Source: Flammulina velutipes
Taxonomy: Eukaryota > Basidiomycota > Agaricomycetes > Agaricales > Physalacriaceae
Length of the DNA stretch: 64,000 bases
Direction of reading: 5' to 3'
Assembly (NCBI GenBank): GCA_011800155.1
Contig: CM022373.1
Span: forward strand, 2,604,001-2,668,000
The position numbers were made by a program, and so were the translations under genes. Shown one piece after another: positions 34,378-46,687 of the stretch (the stretch's first letter is position 1; each line of letters opens with the position of its first letter). The notes under the pieces were generated by a model, which saw nothing but the letters and a program-made list of their open reading frames with translations, searched no databases and was not told the DNA's origin.

Positions 34378-35043
34378 ATGTTTTCTTGCCACCATGTTCG
34401 GCGCGTCAACTTTCATCGCGTCTCTCGTTCTTTCTCTACGCATGAACACGTCAAAAACTCATTTCGTGAGCTTCTCCGGCACACAGCCCAGCCAGTTGCG
34501 GTCGTCACATCATTAATGCGGTCCACCGAGTCCGACCACCTGTATCACGGCGCAACACTCTCTTCATTCACTTCAATTGCAATGGAACCTCATCCGCTGG
34601 TCTCCTTCTCATTGCGAATACCATCTCGAATGTCCCATTCTCTAAAGTCCATCCCCATCGACACTTCAACGCACATGGTCATTAATCTCCTTGCGGCAGA
34701 CCAGGCGGACACGGCCCTCTATTTCTCGCGCCCGGACAAGCATCCGAACCCGTTCTCCTCAATATCATACTCTTTAACCACGGACGGTATCCCCATCATA
34801 GACGGCGCGTTGGGCGCCTTGTCCTGCTTCCTGGTGTCCCCCGCCATTCCCCTCCATGATCTGGATCATTTACAGAATCGCGCGAGCTCACGACCGTCGG
34901 AGGGCCCGCGATACGCGTCCGAGCTGTATATTGCGCGCGTCACTGGGCTGGAGGAGGTGGCAAAAACAGATGGGACTCAAAGAGCACCACTATTGTATTA
35001 CAATCGGACTTATACGACTGCAATCCACGCTCCATCCAAATAA
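34378..35043 (+). CDS. Flavin reductase-like FMN-binding protein, probably mitochondrial
   Basis: A single exon of 221 residues. The N-terminus is basic and rich in Arg/Ser/His (FSCHHVRRVNFHRVSRSFST), fitting a mitochondrial targeting signal. The FMN-binding split-barrel domain begins at about residue 25: FRELLRHTAQPVAVVTS, then GATLSSFTSIAMEPHPLVSFSLR, SHMVINLL-like THMVINLLAADQ, and the end LLYYNRTYTT. Such proteins reduce flavin with NAD(P)H or serve a partner oxygenase; which applies here is not visible. It is one of the few intron-free genes in the window. Confidence 0.88.
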   Translation: MFSCHHVRRVNFHRVSRSFSTHEHVKNSFRELLRHTAQPVAVVTSLMRSTESDHLYHGATLSSFTSIAMEPHPLVSFSLRIPSRMSHSLKSIPIDTSTHMVINLLAADQADTALYFSRPDKHPNPFSSISYSLTTDGIPIIDGALGALSCFLVSPAIPLHDLDHLQNRASSRPSEGPRYASELYIARVTGLEEVAKTDGTQRAPLLYYNRTYTTAIHAPSK

Positions 35044-36361
35044 TACGGTCCCCATTTATCCGAAATGGTCATGCCAAATCGTCAATCTTCTTTCCGCTTT
35101 ACCTAAGGTAGTTCACCTTCCTGGGCTCTTCGACGGCATTTTCAACCTTTACTAGACCGATAGAACTTTCTCCTTGTCATCTCAATGACTTATGGCCTTC
35201 GAATGCAACTCCATCCACTCAGACACCTTCCCGTGTCGTCGTTCCTTGCGTTTAATGGGGTGTTGCCTATCCACTTCGTTTTTGCTCCCCTACATCACTC
35301 TGCCTGTCTCAAGATAGAAGTTCTCCCCGACCTCGCCGATTCCTACGCTGCGCCATTTTCACAACGAACCTCATGGTTTCGAGGTTTGGCCACTGGGACT
35401 ATTTCCGCGGAAAGTGGTTGTCACCAAATGGAAGACTCGCGCTGCGCTATAATACACTTTCGGGATATGGTCACCCAGCCCAAACATCTGTAACGGTACA
35501 TGACAATGAGGGAAACTCTCTTCAGTACTGCTAACGATATTGAAACACCGTTGTCATCAGGTATTTTTGGAGCGGATTCTTCATGCTTAGTATTGCCTGG
35601 AAGCACGCACAAGGTATAATTCCATCAAGTGCAGCGAGAGAAAACTAATGTCATGTTCAGATGCACCACGGGACAGTGCGAGTCTGACCGATGTATTGTG
35701 TGGGTTGGTAAGTACTTACAGCTGCGAGCGCAATACCAGGATTACATCATGTGGCTCGCATATGGCTGTAACTTCTCTACGATACAGCCAGGTTTTTTCT
35801 TGAAATGAGGTCATATCAGGTGCCGGTTCGACGGATTGATTACGATTATCGGACTTTTCATGATACACGCTGCACAGTGCGCGTTCTAATTTAACGAGGC
35901 TCAGGTAAGAGATCTAACTTTCATCTGTGGCGTATGAATTCATTTAGGCGATTAATAAGCGATTCGGCAACCTCCGCCAGCCTCGTAATTTCGCCTCGAC
36001 CAACCACCGCGTCGGTGAGGTTTCATTGTCACTGGGAAACAAACCAGTAAGTAAAGCGAGATTCCCATCGCGTTAAGACACGACATCTAGTAGCGCCCTA
36101 AAAGCGAAATGTGTCTGGCCAACTCGGCTAGCAGTGGGTCGCAAGGAGATGCACTTCTTACACTGCGCCGCACCACTCCAAAACTAGTGGCTCTATTCTT
36201 ATTTAGTGGCGTGCTGGTCGATAATTGGACGGCTCTCCGCCGGCGGCTAACCGTACCTCAACCGGCACATCTTTGCCCCACGATGCCAATTTGCGCAAGA
36301 AAACCCACCTTCGCTTGATCCATGACTCACGCCTCGATAATTATATCTGTAAGCCCTTATC
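35044..36361. other. Intergenic region
   Basis: About 1.3 kb with only short unsupported frames (35185-35493, 36109-36318). I see no gene or repeat. Confidence 0.45.
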
Positions 36362-36370
36362 CTATATAAC
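36362..36370 (+). promoter_or_regulatory. TATA box of the MFS transporter gene
   Basis: CTATATAAC, about 52 bp upstream of the ATG at 36422. Confidence 0.55.
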
Positions 36371-36421
36371 CTCCGTGCATTCAATCCGTCATCCCACTTC
36401 TCAGCGACTGCAGGGAAGAAG

Positions 36422-38607
36422 ATGGGCATTGAAACTTGCAACACTCCTGGGCCATCGGAAGGTCTCGCTATCAAAAATTCTGTGACTGTGGATAGCAGCG
36501 ACATAGACCCTCGCTTGGATGTTCCAATACCGCCAATTACTACCACCTTCGTCGACTACGAGGGAGATAAAGAGACCATCGTCGATGAACCCCTATATGT
36601 TCGTCCTCGTCCTCGCGCTTTTTCCTTTATATCAATTTTGATCGTGTTATAGGTTGAATTCGAGGACGGAGACCGACGCAACCCAATAAATTTTTCTGCC
36701 CGGCGTAAATGGGCTATAACATACCTCTCGTCTCTGTCTACCATACTTGCGGGTGGGCACGGCTCCGTTCTTTGCATCCGTCGTGACACTGACATCGACT
36801 TAGCTTCGACGGCAGCGGGCTATAGCATGGGCACGGAATCCATGTGTCGCGATCTGAACTGCACCTACTTCCAATCTACGATAGGCATCAGCACATTCAC
36901 CCTCGGATTCGGTATTGTTCCCTTGTTTACCGCGTCTTTCAGCGAGGAATTCGGACGCCAACCATTATATGTGGTTTCTGCTGGAGGATTTTTCTTAACG
37001 TATATCCTGATTGCATTGTACGTATAATTTTCCCTTGGAGTGCGAGTAGCTATTGATCAGTATATAGAGCGCCAAACATACAGGCGGTCCTCGTTGGGCG
37101 TTTTCTTCAGGGTGCGTTTGGATCAACATGGGCCACCATGGTGGGTGGAACCATCGCGGATATCTGGGTTCCTGAGGAGTGCGTACCTTCACAGTGCTCT
37201 GTCGCCGCGCCTAATTATGAGCAGGCGCGGCCTTCCCATGTCGATCTTCACGATCGCCGCCCTTGGCGGGACGGGATTCGGTCCGCTGATCGGCGGGTGG
37301 ATAGAGATGAACCCGAAGCTGCAGTGGAAGTGGATCGAGTGGATTCTCATGATGTTGTGCGGGGTATACATCCTCTTGCTACCGATGGTCATGCGCGAGA
37401 CGCGTTCATCCATCCTGCTTCGTCGGATTGCGCAGAGACTTAGGGAAGAAACGGGGGATAAGAGGTATAGAGCGCGTGTTGAAGATGAACGAATCAAGCT
37501 TAGCTCGTTGATTTTCATATCTTGCACGAGGCCAATAGGTGGGTTTTTGAGTTGCTACCCCCTTGACATTCCATTGCTCATTCTTTTCTCAAGTTTTACT
37601 TTTTACCGAGCCTATTGTGTCAAGTTTTAGTGTAAGGCGACCTTAGTGTTTTGGCATGGTTGTTTAGCTCATTTTCTATAGCTATGGATTGGATTCGCGT
37701 GGGGTGTGACATACGCACTGATCAAGTGAGTTTCTCTTTGTTGACATTTCGTTATAACCAATGTCTTCTAGGTCTATACCTTTGACCTTCGAGAACCTAC
37801 ACGGTTTCAACATCGGTCAGATCGGCTCTGTCTTCGCTACTATGATGTGCGTTCTACACTATTTGTGTAATGCGCTCGCTGATTGCTCACCATAAACAGT
37901 ATCGGAAGTCTTGTCGGATTCTGTACAAACATATACCAAGAGCGTCTGTATCAGTGAGTCTTTTCGCTCTACGGCACTCCGTTAAATTAACAATGATGGT
38001 CCAGCGAAAACTTCTCGAAACGCGGACCAGAAGCTAGACTCTACGCTGCTTGCGTGGCCGCCATTGTCCTCCCAACCGGGATGTTCATCTACGCATGGTC
38101 TTCTTTCTCAAACGTTCATTGGATCGCGCTCGTCATTGGAATTTTCGCAAGTCTTTGCCTGCCGATTCTTAGAACTCGAACTTATCTTGTTTGATGTTAG
38201 CTTCTGATATGGGCGACGTACGTTATGTACCTAGCGGTGTTCACGTATCTCGCAGATTCGTACGGGCCGTTTGCGTCTTCAGCATTGGCGGGTCAGAGCT
38301 TATGTCGTGAGTTCGCAATATCTTCGCTTATTGGGCACGTCTTGACCTTTGCTGTGCAGGCAATCTCGCCGCTACTGCTTTCCCTCTCTTTACGACTCAG
38401 ATGTTTGAAAAGTTGGGGTATAATTGGGCAGGCATGCTTTTTGCCTGTATCGCTACTTTGATGATTCCCATACCATTTGTACGTTCGACAGTCATTCCGG
38501 TGCTCTTGCCAAACTTATGTGTGCAGATTCTATTCCGATATGGACCTTCAATACGGATGCACAGTACGTTCTCTAGGCAAGTGCAGGAGAGCAAGGGTGC
38601 TATATAA
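36422..38607 (+). CDS. DHA1-type major facilitator superfamily transporter
   Basis: Thirteen exons (36422-36598, 36653-36752, 36804-37017, 37068-37178, 37225-37538, 37594-37631, 37682-37725, 37772-37846, 37900-37953, 38005-38146, 38201-38306, 38360-38478, 38527-38607) join to 524 residues with about 12 membrane segments. DHA1 features include NPINFSARRKWAI before TM1, FSEEFGRQPLYVVS after TM2, VGRFLQGAFGSTWATM in TM4, WVPEERGLPMS, and GFGPLIGGWIE in TM5. A central cytosolic loop is charged. The C-terminal half has LTEPIVSSF-like and TYLADSYGPFASSALAGQS motifs seen in fungal polyamine/multidrug H+ antiporters. The substrate is unknown. The intron at 38147-38200 starts with GCAAGT, a GC-AG intron required to keep the membrane segment in frame. 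Several exons are under 60 bp. Confidence 0.92.
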
Positions 38608-38892
38608 ACATTTCACTTGGATGAAATAGACTAGATTATTAGACTTGAAGTAGTACTATGGATGAGAGTAATGTATTCTTTGGCGAGGTCCCACGTAGAG
38701 AGTTGACGAGATAAAGTATGAATAGAATAGGCGCCCTGGAGGTGTGTGTATTTAGCTACGGTAAGACAGAGGCCTTTCGAGATTTGATAAATTTTCGCCA
38801 CAATGTACAATATAATACAACAATTGACAGGAGACCCAGTACATGCTTGCTTGAAGTAAAAGTACATCTCAAATAGTAGCCTGTCAAACAAA

Positions 38893-39880
38893 TCAGAGGG
38901 TGCTGGTGCAAAGAATTAGAAGATAACACACAGGAACCATTGCCCACCGAGAACCAGCAGATTCTACTGCGTGCACGTAGACCTGCTTACAGGAAGTGCA
39001 GCTCACTTCGGCAAGCCCCATCTTCATCGTCGAAATGAGCAAATGAGGTGAGAGGTCTACACAACGAGTCAGCCGGCCAGATGCAGTGAGGGAAAGGTGC
39101 CCTAACCAGGCTTCGCATCGTTCACTAACGAGATGGCAGCCATCGCCCACGCGCTTTGCACGACACCAGGCCTGCAAGTACAACCAGGCCCAGGCTCCGG
39201 CGGCGTGATTATGATCTCCTTCAGTTGGGTCATTCGGTTGCGATGCAGAAGGAAGAGTCTCTTGAGATACCGTGCCCCCATTTGATCCACCATCTCGTCA
39301 GAGAGCCTGTCCAAGCTGAATGACAGAAGATGCCCAGAGGCCAGCTGTGCAAGGAGTTCAATATCGTAATGGGCAGCAAGAATGAAGGTCTCTATGGGTC
39401 GTAAAGGTGCTTGTGCGTAGAGCACCGAGAAGATGGCCTTGGTCGGATCGATGAGGCTTCTGGGCGCCAGTCCGTATTTTCCCATCCTATCGAGAGCGAT
39501 TGCCAACGTCTCTAGTACGGGGTTGTAGGTGGCACAGGATAGATCGTATACAGCGTGCAATATGATGTTCAATACGGTGGATGTTTCGGGGACGTCGACG
39601 TGCGTCGTCTGGCCCGAGAAAGGTAGGCCTGCGAAAGCATTGGACGAGGCGGCGAGTAGAACATGACGGTGTACATAAAACAGCACGCCGTCCGATGATT
39701 TGAGTACTTCATCTGGTATAGTTGATGATGGGCCGAGGAGTGCCACCGGATTGAAAGTTGTAGAGACCATCTAACAAAAAACCACATAAAACAAGTACTT
39801 AAGATGCAGACATTCGAGCTTACGAATAATTCTTGTTTGTTATCTGCAGAGTCCCGAGCGGATGTTATGAAGTCAGGCAT
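38893..39880 (-). CDS. BTB/POZ-domain protein
   Basis: Exons 39880-39824 (tentative), 39770-39107 and 39056-38893 give 294 residues. The BTB core is evident: DEVLKSSDGVLFYVHRHVLLAASSNAF, in-frame with VDVPETSTVLNIILHAVYDL, and the helical continuation FILAAHYDIELLAQLASGHL. BTB domains mediate dimerisation and can recruit Cul3 ligases; this one has no other domain. The C-terminus contains a CTSCKQ Cys pair and ends in a hydrophobic VCYLLILCTSTL. The short first exon (MPDFITSARD..) joins in phase 0 at exactly the ATG of the second exon, so translation may equally start at 39770 (275 residues). This is one of the BTB families expanded in mushrooms. Confidence 0.82.
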
Positions 39881-39898
39881 GACGTCGCTAACGACGTC
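39881..39898. repeat. Inverted repeat with CRE-like arms at the BTB gene start
   Basis: GACGTCG-CTAA-CGACGTC: perfect 7-bp arms around 4 nt, directly upstream of the tentative BTB start. TGACGTC is the core recognised by fungal bZIP (CREB/ATF-type) factors. Confidence 0.55.
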
Positions 39899-41701
39899 TG
39901 TCAATTCAAATCATCGTTGTCCGAGTTGGGATGTTGGCCAAATACGACACCAGCATCGACCAGAACATAATGCGCAAAGCTTGAAGCTAGTGCCGTCGCC
40001 TCAGAATACGCAAGCCGCGTCGTTCGTGTGCGATTCTCTAATTCCTGGAGGTTGCGAATTTCAACTGGACTGATACAAGACATGGGAACGACAAACCTCT
40101 GGAGACAGCTGGGGACACTCTATCGGAATCAGAAGGGTCGTCCACTGGAGAGCTCCGCAGAGGCAAAGAGTGCAGGAAAAGGTGAGTAGTGTCGTCCGTG
40201 AAGCATGATAGGGTACTGAAGGTCATGGAGTTGTTGTAAGTCAGGTGCACAAACGGGCGCAGCTCGGGATCATGCCTGTAAAGTGTCTCCCCAATCACTG
40301 GTCAATGATAGGACTGCATATCTCTTCTCAGAAAAGAACTATATGCTAGATGAGTTCCACAATCACGAACAAGTTCAGACGATTTACCTGCCCTCGTCCC
40401 TCTCCCTAACCTTCCAACGGTTCTGTCTCGTTCCGCCCTTCGTACGTGCGAAATAAATATATCGATTCGATTTCCGGAAATCTTGGCAAATAGTGGGGCG
40501 TTGCACCCGATCCCTACTGGCATCGGCGCGCCACGCCAGTCCAGATAACGGGAGCCGGGTCTTATAGCGTTGGGCATTGGACTCCCTACACGCCAATTGG
40601 ACTCGGTAACTTTTCGCTCATGGTGAGTGGTTGCAATCGTGCGGACGACGAGTATGCCTCAGTGTGGCATATCTAACGCCTGTACTGGCTTGCCACACGT
40701 CCTGGAAATATTGGGTGTCAATGGCCATTGGCAAGATGACTTGCCACAGGTAGCTGTATCATCGCTTTGGTTTTGGAGAATGTTGAGGTTAATGAATGAG
40801 GTGGGGGGTAATCTTGGGGTTGTGCGGACGAGCGATACAAGCATTCAATTTGATTCCAAACCAACAGCTACTATCAGGTGAGTATCTACATCCTCCTGGT
40901 ATAGGTCGGTGACTCACGATGAACGTAAGAGGATGGTTCGACCGTCGTAAATATCGTTCTGGAACGATAATTGGGGCTGGATTCGAGCGGATTCAAGAAG
41001 CGTGGGTGTGTGCATTATCCAATTGTGTCTGCCCACCACACCACAGACCCTTCTTGCAGGTGCCCATGTGGCGACAAGGACGTATCTGCCTGTACAGCGT
41101 CGTGAGTACACATACGATATCGTATATATGCCATGCTCACGTGTATACTCATACTACAGAGCTCAATGCCTCTCGTATGGTCCCGGCGAGCATTCATGCC
41201 TGAAGGGTCCTTCTATCAACGGCTCTGAACAAAGCCAACGGGCATTCGAGGGCCATAGATTGATGTTGAGCGTAGGCCTGTCCTCAGATAGTCAAAGGAG
41301 TAGTTTTGAAGAGCTGGACTGATGCAAGTTGCGTCCGGTAGTGGGAGCCTATGACGGTCCTCCTCAAGCTCATTGTAATCACACGTGATGACGCGCTCAC
41401 TCCAACTCTCTGTCTGATCCGCATAACAACTACTTGAAAATACAGTCTAGTTTTCAGGACGTTGTACGACACCTCTTATTCATGCTTCAATTTGAGGAAT
41501 TTAGCAGATATCTTGACGATGCCGAGAAATGCGCCACACAAACTATTTCAGGCTGGAAAAAACTTCTTTTGCTATCATACTACTGCACTGGCAGTTTATA
41601 CAGTTCGTATTGATGCTTCTATCTATCAGTCACTCTATCCCAATCAAATATCAGCTCTAGAGGATTGTTAGTGTTTGACTCGGCCAATGATAAAAATAGA
41701 C
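39899..41701. other. Intergenic region with unresolved open frames
   Basis: Minus-strand frames 40302-40577 and 40038-40298 are open, and a GTAAAT..ATGCAG intron-like segment separates them, but no join gave a convincing protein. PELRPFVHLTYNNS-type segments hint at a decayed F-box/LRR fragment. Plus-strand frames at 40627-40881 and 41002-41322 look accidental. Confidence 0.35.
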
Positions 41702-43216
41702 CTACTTGAGGACATAACGATAATGCACATCTCCATTCTTTACTTTAGTCACTGCTTCGCCTGCTTTGCTCACTAGAAATGAAAGCTCAGTACCGGCTAC
41801 GAACACGAACGCAGAGGACTCACTAGGCAAAACTTGCACCAAAGGCCGAACATTCTTCTCAGCCGCAATTTTCAGCATGAGCAAAGCCTCTTTCTTGCTT
41901 CCACTTCGTGAACGTGAGTTCCTTCTCCATTGTCAAAGAAATCCAGAAGAACGTACATATGGCTACCGCCAATGGAAGCGCCGTTCTTCGTGAAACCAGA
42001 AGCTTTGAATGGGGGAAGCGGGTCATCAGGTAGACCAACGGTGATCAAATGCCCGTTGACGCCCAAAGTTCCTACGAGGTCTGCGAGTGGGAAGCCTCCG
42101 GCCACATCCACAGTGGACTATCAGTTAATGATCAGTGAACCGCAATCCAAGCGGCGTTGTGACACATACAATAATGAGATCGAGTTGGAAGCTCCAGGGC
42201 GTGAATGCGTCGGGTCCTGCGCCGGTAACGACAAAGTCGGTCGCACCGAATTTGAACGCATCCTCCCTCTTACGATCAGAATGGGAGAATACTACGACCT
42301 TATCGGCGCCAAGAGCTTTGGCGAACTGGACAGCAAGATGGCTATGAAGGATGAGGCAAAGAAAAGTTTATCGAGTAAAGAGACGAACCCGAGACCACCC
42401 ATTCCAACGATTCCAACGCTCTTTCCTGGGCTGGGACGACGTAAACTGTCATGTCACCCTTGAACGGAGGCAGTAGACTCACCCAGTATTGTATCTCACC
42501 AGAGGCGAGAATACTGTCAGGCCGGCGCAGAAGAGAGGGCCAGCCGCCTCGCTCTCAATCTGTTCAGGGATAGGGAACACGAAGCGTTCATGTGCACGGA
42601 TACCCGTAGAGTAACCACCATGTGCGATGTCGCCGTTGGGATATTTGGCGTTGTAGGTATCGATGTTGCCTTCAATACAGCTAGATTCCAGATCAGCATA
42701 GAACGTAGTCGGGTAGGATAATGAATGGCTGACTAGTTCTCGTTGTCGTTTTTGCAGTTTGTACACTTGAGGCACGCGCCGACTTGAGCACCAACGCCGA
42801 CACGATCTCCCTTCTTGAACTCGGAGACCTTGGGTCCAACTCGTTGGACAATCCCGACAATTTCATGACCAGGGATGACGGGCTAAGTGCTATGAGCAAG
42901 CCGTTACTCGAAGACAGTACGAATCCTTACGAGCGTCGGTTTACCCCAACCACCTGTGATGGTATGGACCTAGGATTTGCCCAATTAGAACAACGTAACA
43001 ACGAGAAGCTATAGCACATACATCTGATCCACAGACGCCACAGTAGTCAATCTTGACCTCTACGTCGTAGTCCTCAAACCTCTTGGATTCGAAATCGATA
43101 AGCTTGAATTCGGACCATTTTTTCGTGTCGTGCACGCTGTTACGACGCGTTATCATCTTTGTAATTGGATGAATTAAAAGGACATACGCGTAGCCTTTGA
43201 ATTGAAGTTCGCTCAT
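41702..43216 (-). CDS. Zinc alcohol dehydrogenase of the cinnamyl-alcohol-dehydrogenase class
   Basis: Ten exons (43216-43188, 43136-43022, 42969-42931, 42882-42734, 42680-42483, 42430-42389, 42341-42170, 42117-41957, 41903-41824, 41772-41702) give 351 residues, a typical family length. Catalytic zinc ligands sit in [11 protein letters not shown] and IPGHEIVG. The structural zinc site is [16 protein letters not shown]. The cofactor-binding Gly motif is [20 protein letters not shown], formed across an intron. A Ser ([10 protein letters not shown]) follows the beta-2 strand, as in NADPH-using CADs. The enzyme reduces aromatic or branched aldehydes to alcohols, a common role in ligninolytic fungi. 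The end VHYRYVLK matches the family. Introns are all 47-53 bp. A TATA box lies 50 bp upstream. Confidence 0.94.
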
Positions 43217-43265
43217 GGTGAAGATGGGAGAAAGACAGAGTCGCGATTATGGGATGAATCAAAGA

Positions 43266-43273
43266 TTATATAT
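43266..43273 (-). promoter_or_regulatory. TATA box of the CAD-type dehydrogenase gene
   Basis: ATATATAA on the minus strand, 50 bp upstream of the ATG at 43216. Confidence 0.55.
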
Positions 43274-44350
43274 CCTTCGGAAATAGACGGTCGACGTCAT
43301 CTCAAGGTGTAACGCGTCATTACCGATCGTGCGATTCGATTCACAGCCAGCAGCTCCCAACTAGAAGGAAACGTATTCGGATTAGAAAATTTCAGAAGGA
43401 TGATACAGTGCGCCACAAGATACCAGAAAGTCTGATATGACGAAGGACTCGGGTCAGAATTATCTTTCTTATCAATTTTAATGGCTGAGAAGGTGGACAG
43501 CTCACTAGGCAGTGAACGGGAGAAACTTCGATTTGTTGTTCAATTACTTGTTTGGCTTTATGGACCCATGCATGTCCCACCTTCAGATCAACACTCCTAT
43601 CGCTCCTTTCGTTTTGCAATTATTACACCACAAACATCGTTATTCCATACGCTCACCGTGCTTTACCGATCCGCGTTGGTATGATGTCTAACATATCACT
43701 GGGCACCTCCCCCTGGCACACTGGTACTATGTCGACGCGACGGAGCTCAATCAGGACTCACATACCTTTCCGAGAATTCATATACTGTAGGTTAGCTACA
43801 CTGTCTCTCCATGCAGCTTATAGCTGTCTCTTAATGTCTCCTTGCCAAACGATGATCACTGAAGATATCACTGTATTGAATGGGTTGAAGCACAATGCAC
43901 TCAGACCGAGATGACCGACATATAATCCTTATCGTGCAGCAATACGTCCAGGGTTTAATTCACCGAGGCGTAAACCACCACCATCAAGTATGAAGACATC
44001 TATTGATGACTTAGTCAAAGAGCAATACAACGAAGGACTCGCAGTTCAGTTTCCCTTTGTCACGAGCGTGGGAAATGGCGGATATTACCGGTCGTCTCAT
44101 TACCGTTTTATCGAATTCTCTCGTCTCTTTTCACGAACGAACTCGATGGCACTTCAGACGGACTCGTACAAAATATTTCCCGCCTTCGCGCTTATGGCCC
44201 CACCCAATTTAACCCTGAAATGGACAAAGATAACATGACCACTATCTCGTGCGAAAGGATACACGGAAGCTTATTATATTAGCGCTGGGCAGCTGTTAAC
44301 CACTCTCTATCATCGCCAGCACTACTGGAACACACTCAGTGTCATACAAC
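43274..44350. other. Intergenic region
   Basis: Frames of 60-120 codons (43481-43684, 43552-43914, 43990-44238) carry no recognisable motif. Divergent promoters of the dehydrogenase and the F-box gene lie at its ends. Confidence 0.4.
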
Positions 44351-46318
44351 ATGAGCTCTGAGGAAGTATTGGACACTTTGATGTATCGGATTCAGAGAAA
44401 GTGAGTGATAGTGGCCTCAACGGATTTCGACTGACCGGACATACAGCTGTGGGAAGTGGAATGCCCGAAAGGTAGGTCTAGCAGTATACTGTCCAACCAT
44501 AACATGCTGATTTCTCTCCATTAGATCGATGCTCTTGAAACTCGTCTACAGGTAGCAGCAGCCCTGCTAAGAGGCGCACGCAACGCCCTACAGCCCATCA
44601 ATCGACTTCCTTCAGAGGTGCTAGCTATCATATTCAAGGAAACGCAATATCATCCTCCCAACTTCCTCCCATTATCATCTGAAACCCCTGGCGCTGATCA
44701 CTCTTCCTGGCTGGGCCTATTGACGGTCTGTCGTCAATGGCGCTCAATCGGCGCCACACATCGTTCTCTGTGGGCGACGATAGAAGAGAACCTCTCCCCC
44801 CGGATGTTCATCAGTCGCTCTGCAGAATCGCCTTTGACTGTGATGTTGGGACTCCGTGGAAAGGCAATACTTCGGAAGGACATCGTGATGCATGTCCTCG
44901 AACAAGCTCATCGCATTCGTGCGCTTCATATCGATCCCTGGAGGATACCGCCAGATCCACTCCCCTTGCACACATGTATGGTTGATCCCATGCCTCTACT
45001 GGAAAGTTTGACGCTGCTATCGAACGAACGATCTCCGTGGCCTATGGGCTGGCCTCCGGCCCCAGTACACAATGCCCCTTCCTCTCTTCCTTCGTTGTTC
45101 AGTGGACACATGCCGCGCTTGAAGACACTGTGCGTTGAAGGCTTCACCTCCTGGCCATCAACCTACTTCCACAACCTTGTCCATCTCTGTTTATACAGAC
45201 AGACATTTCAAGGCCGTATGTCGACGACCCAGTTCCTCGATTTCCTGGAGGACTCTCCTTTGCTGGAATCACTCGTCTTGATTGACGCGGGACCTACCTT
45301 GCCCATGTCGGAAGATCTCCCACCTGTTCCCGTTGGCCGCATTGTGCGCCTTCCTAAACTTATGGAGGTAGATATCGGTGTTGCGAATGGGGTCCAACCG
45401 GTCTCTCGCTTGCTGTCCCACCTACACCTCTCCAAGAAGACAAGGCTGTACGTCTGGGGGGAGGGAGCATCACTACTAGGGATCGAACATCGCTTGGTGG
45501 ACATCATCCCGGAGACGACGCATCATTTGGAGAACTTCATGAATATCACGGAATTTCGCTATGTGCAGCAGGCGCCGGGTATGCATGCCGGGGGCTTGCA
45601 GCTGTTTTCTGTGGAAAATAACACTGTCGTGGTTCAAGGGTACTTCACGTCGATGCAAATGGCAGGACTCACCAAGAAGTTGCACCTGACGCAAGTTACG
45701 ACTGCATCGTTTGGCGAGGCTCCATACACCTCCCTCAATCATGCACAGGCAGTTTTGGACATGTGGAAGGATACCTTGGAGTTCTTGCCTCGATTGGAGA
45801 CACTAATTCTTCGTTCGGATGTTGCTCGCAACATGCATGACCCGCTCTCCGTGTTATACCCTTCGACAAAGGACTCATCGCTTTTCTGCCCCGAATTAAA
45901 GACTATCCGCCTCGAAGGTCGGATTTCTGATGTTCCCATCTTTTTCCTCGGCGCTCTTGCGTCAGCGCGAGCGCAGGTCGGCGCGGCTATATCAGAGATT
46001 CGCATCATTGGCAGCGCTGCTGTCACTCCTTCCTGGAGCAGCTATGCCGGGGATGGCTGGAACAGTGCATGGCCAAATCCTACCGTTCCAGTGCTGATCT
46101 TTGGTGCCAGCGATGAAGTTGTAGACCGGGTGTCTGAGCAGGTCCCACAGTACGCACAGGGACTGAGCGTACTGCGTCGGGAGGTTGAAGAGGTTGGTGT
46201 ATGGAAGGTCAGACACTATCAGGTCAAATCCCCAGTGTCATGGCCTACTGCAGGATATCGGTGGCATAAACAAAATAATACGAGGAGAGATATTAGGACA
46301 GACGTAGATCCGTGGTAG
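44351..46318 (+). CDS. Large F-box protein
   Basis: Exons 44351-44400, 44447-44471 (25 nt) and 44525-46318 give 622 residues. A short coiled N-terminal part (ALETRLQVAAALLRGARNAL) precedes an F-box-like unit (INRLPSEVLAIIFKE, then LLTVCRQWRSIGATHRSLW). The layout, helix then F-box, is characteristic of the largest agaric F-box family. The remainder is LRR-like (PMPLLESLTLLSNE, RLKTLCVEGF, LPRLETLILRSD, PELKTIRLEGRI). The C-terminus ends RRDIRTDVDPW. It is expected to act as an SCF substrate receptor; the target is unknown. The N-terminal joins were accepted because they give the continuous RNCGKWNARKIDALE. Confidence 0.85.
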
Positions 46319-46687
46319 GACATTATCTACTCTTTTGATGATTCCATGTAATATTCCATCTTCCTCTTCAAAGTGATACGTCGGTCTCATAAAGCACCTC
46401 GATGTCTTTGATAATTATACTTAGCCAAATGCCAACATTGTGGCGCACCATTGAAACAAAGCGAGGTTGCCTTGATCACATGTATGTTGATGTTTGAGTA
46501 AAGATCGATATCTATAGCTACAAGGGGAGAACAATATACAATGCGGTAGAACATTAATCTGGATATCGTTACGGGCACTAAGTACTAGGTATGTATGATG
46601 GATGTTTAAAATGCGAAATGGAGAACGAACATAACAAGGTACACGAAAGCGACGAACGAGGTTCAGAGTCAAAATAGGTATGAAACG
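46319..46687. other. Convergent 3' region
   Basis: A spacer between the F-box and TEA genes. I see nothing in it. Confidence 0.5.

Noticed and set aside
36422..43216. A secondary-metabolite cluster (MFS transporter plus alcohol dehydrogenase)
   Set aside because: No backbone enzyme such as a polyketide, peptide or terpene synthase is present in the window, and the genes between are regulatory or unknown.
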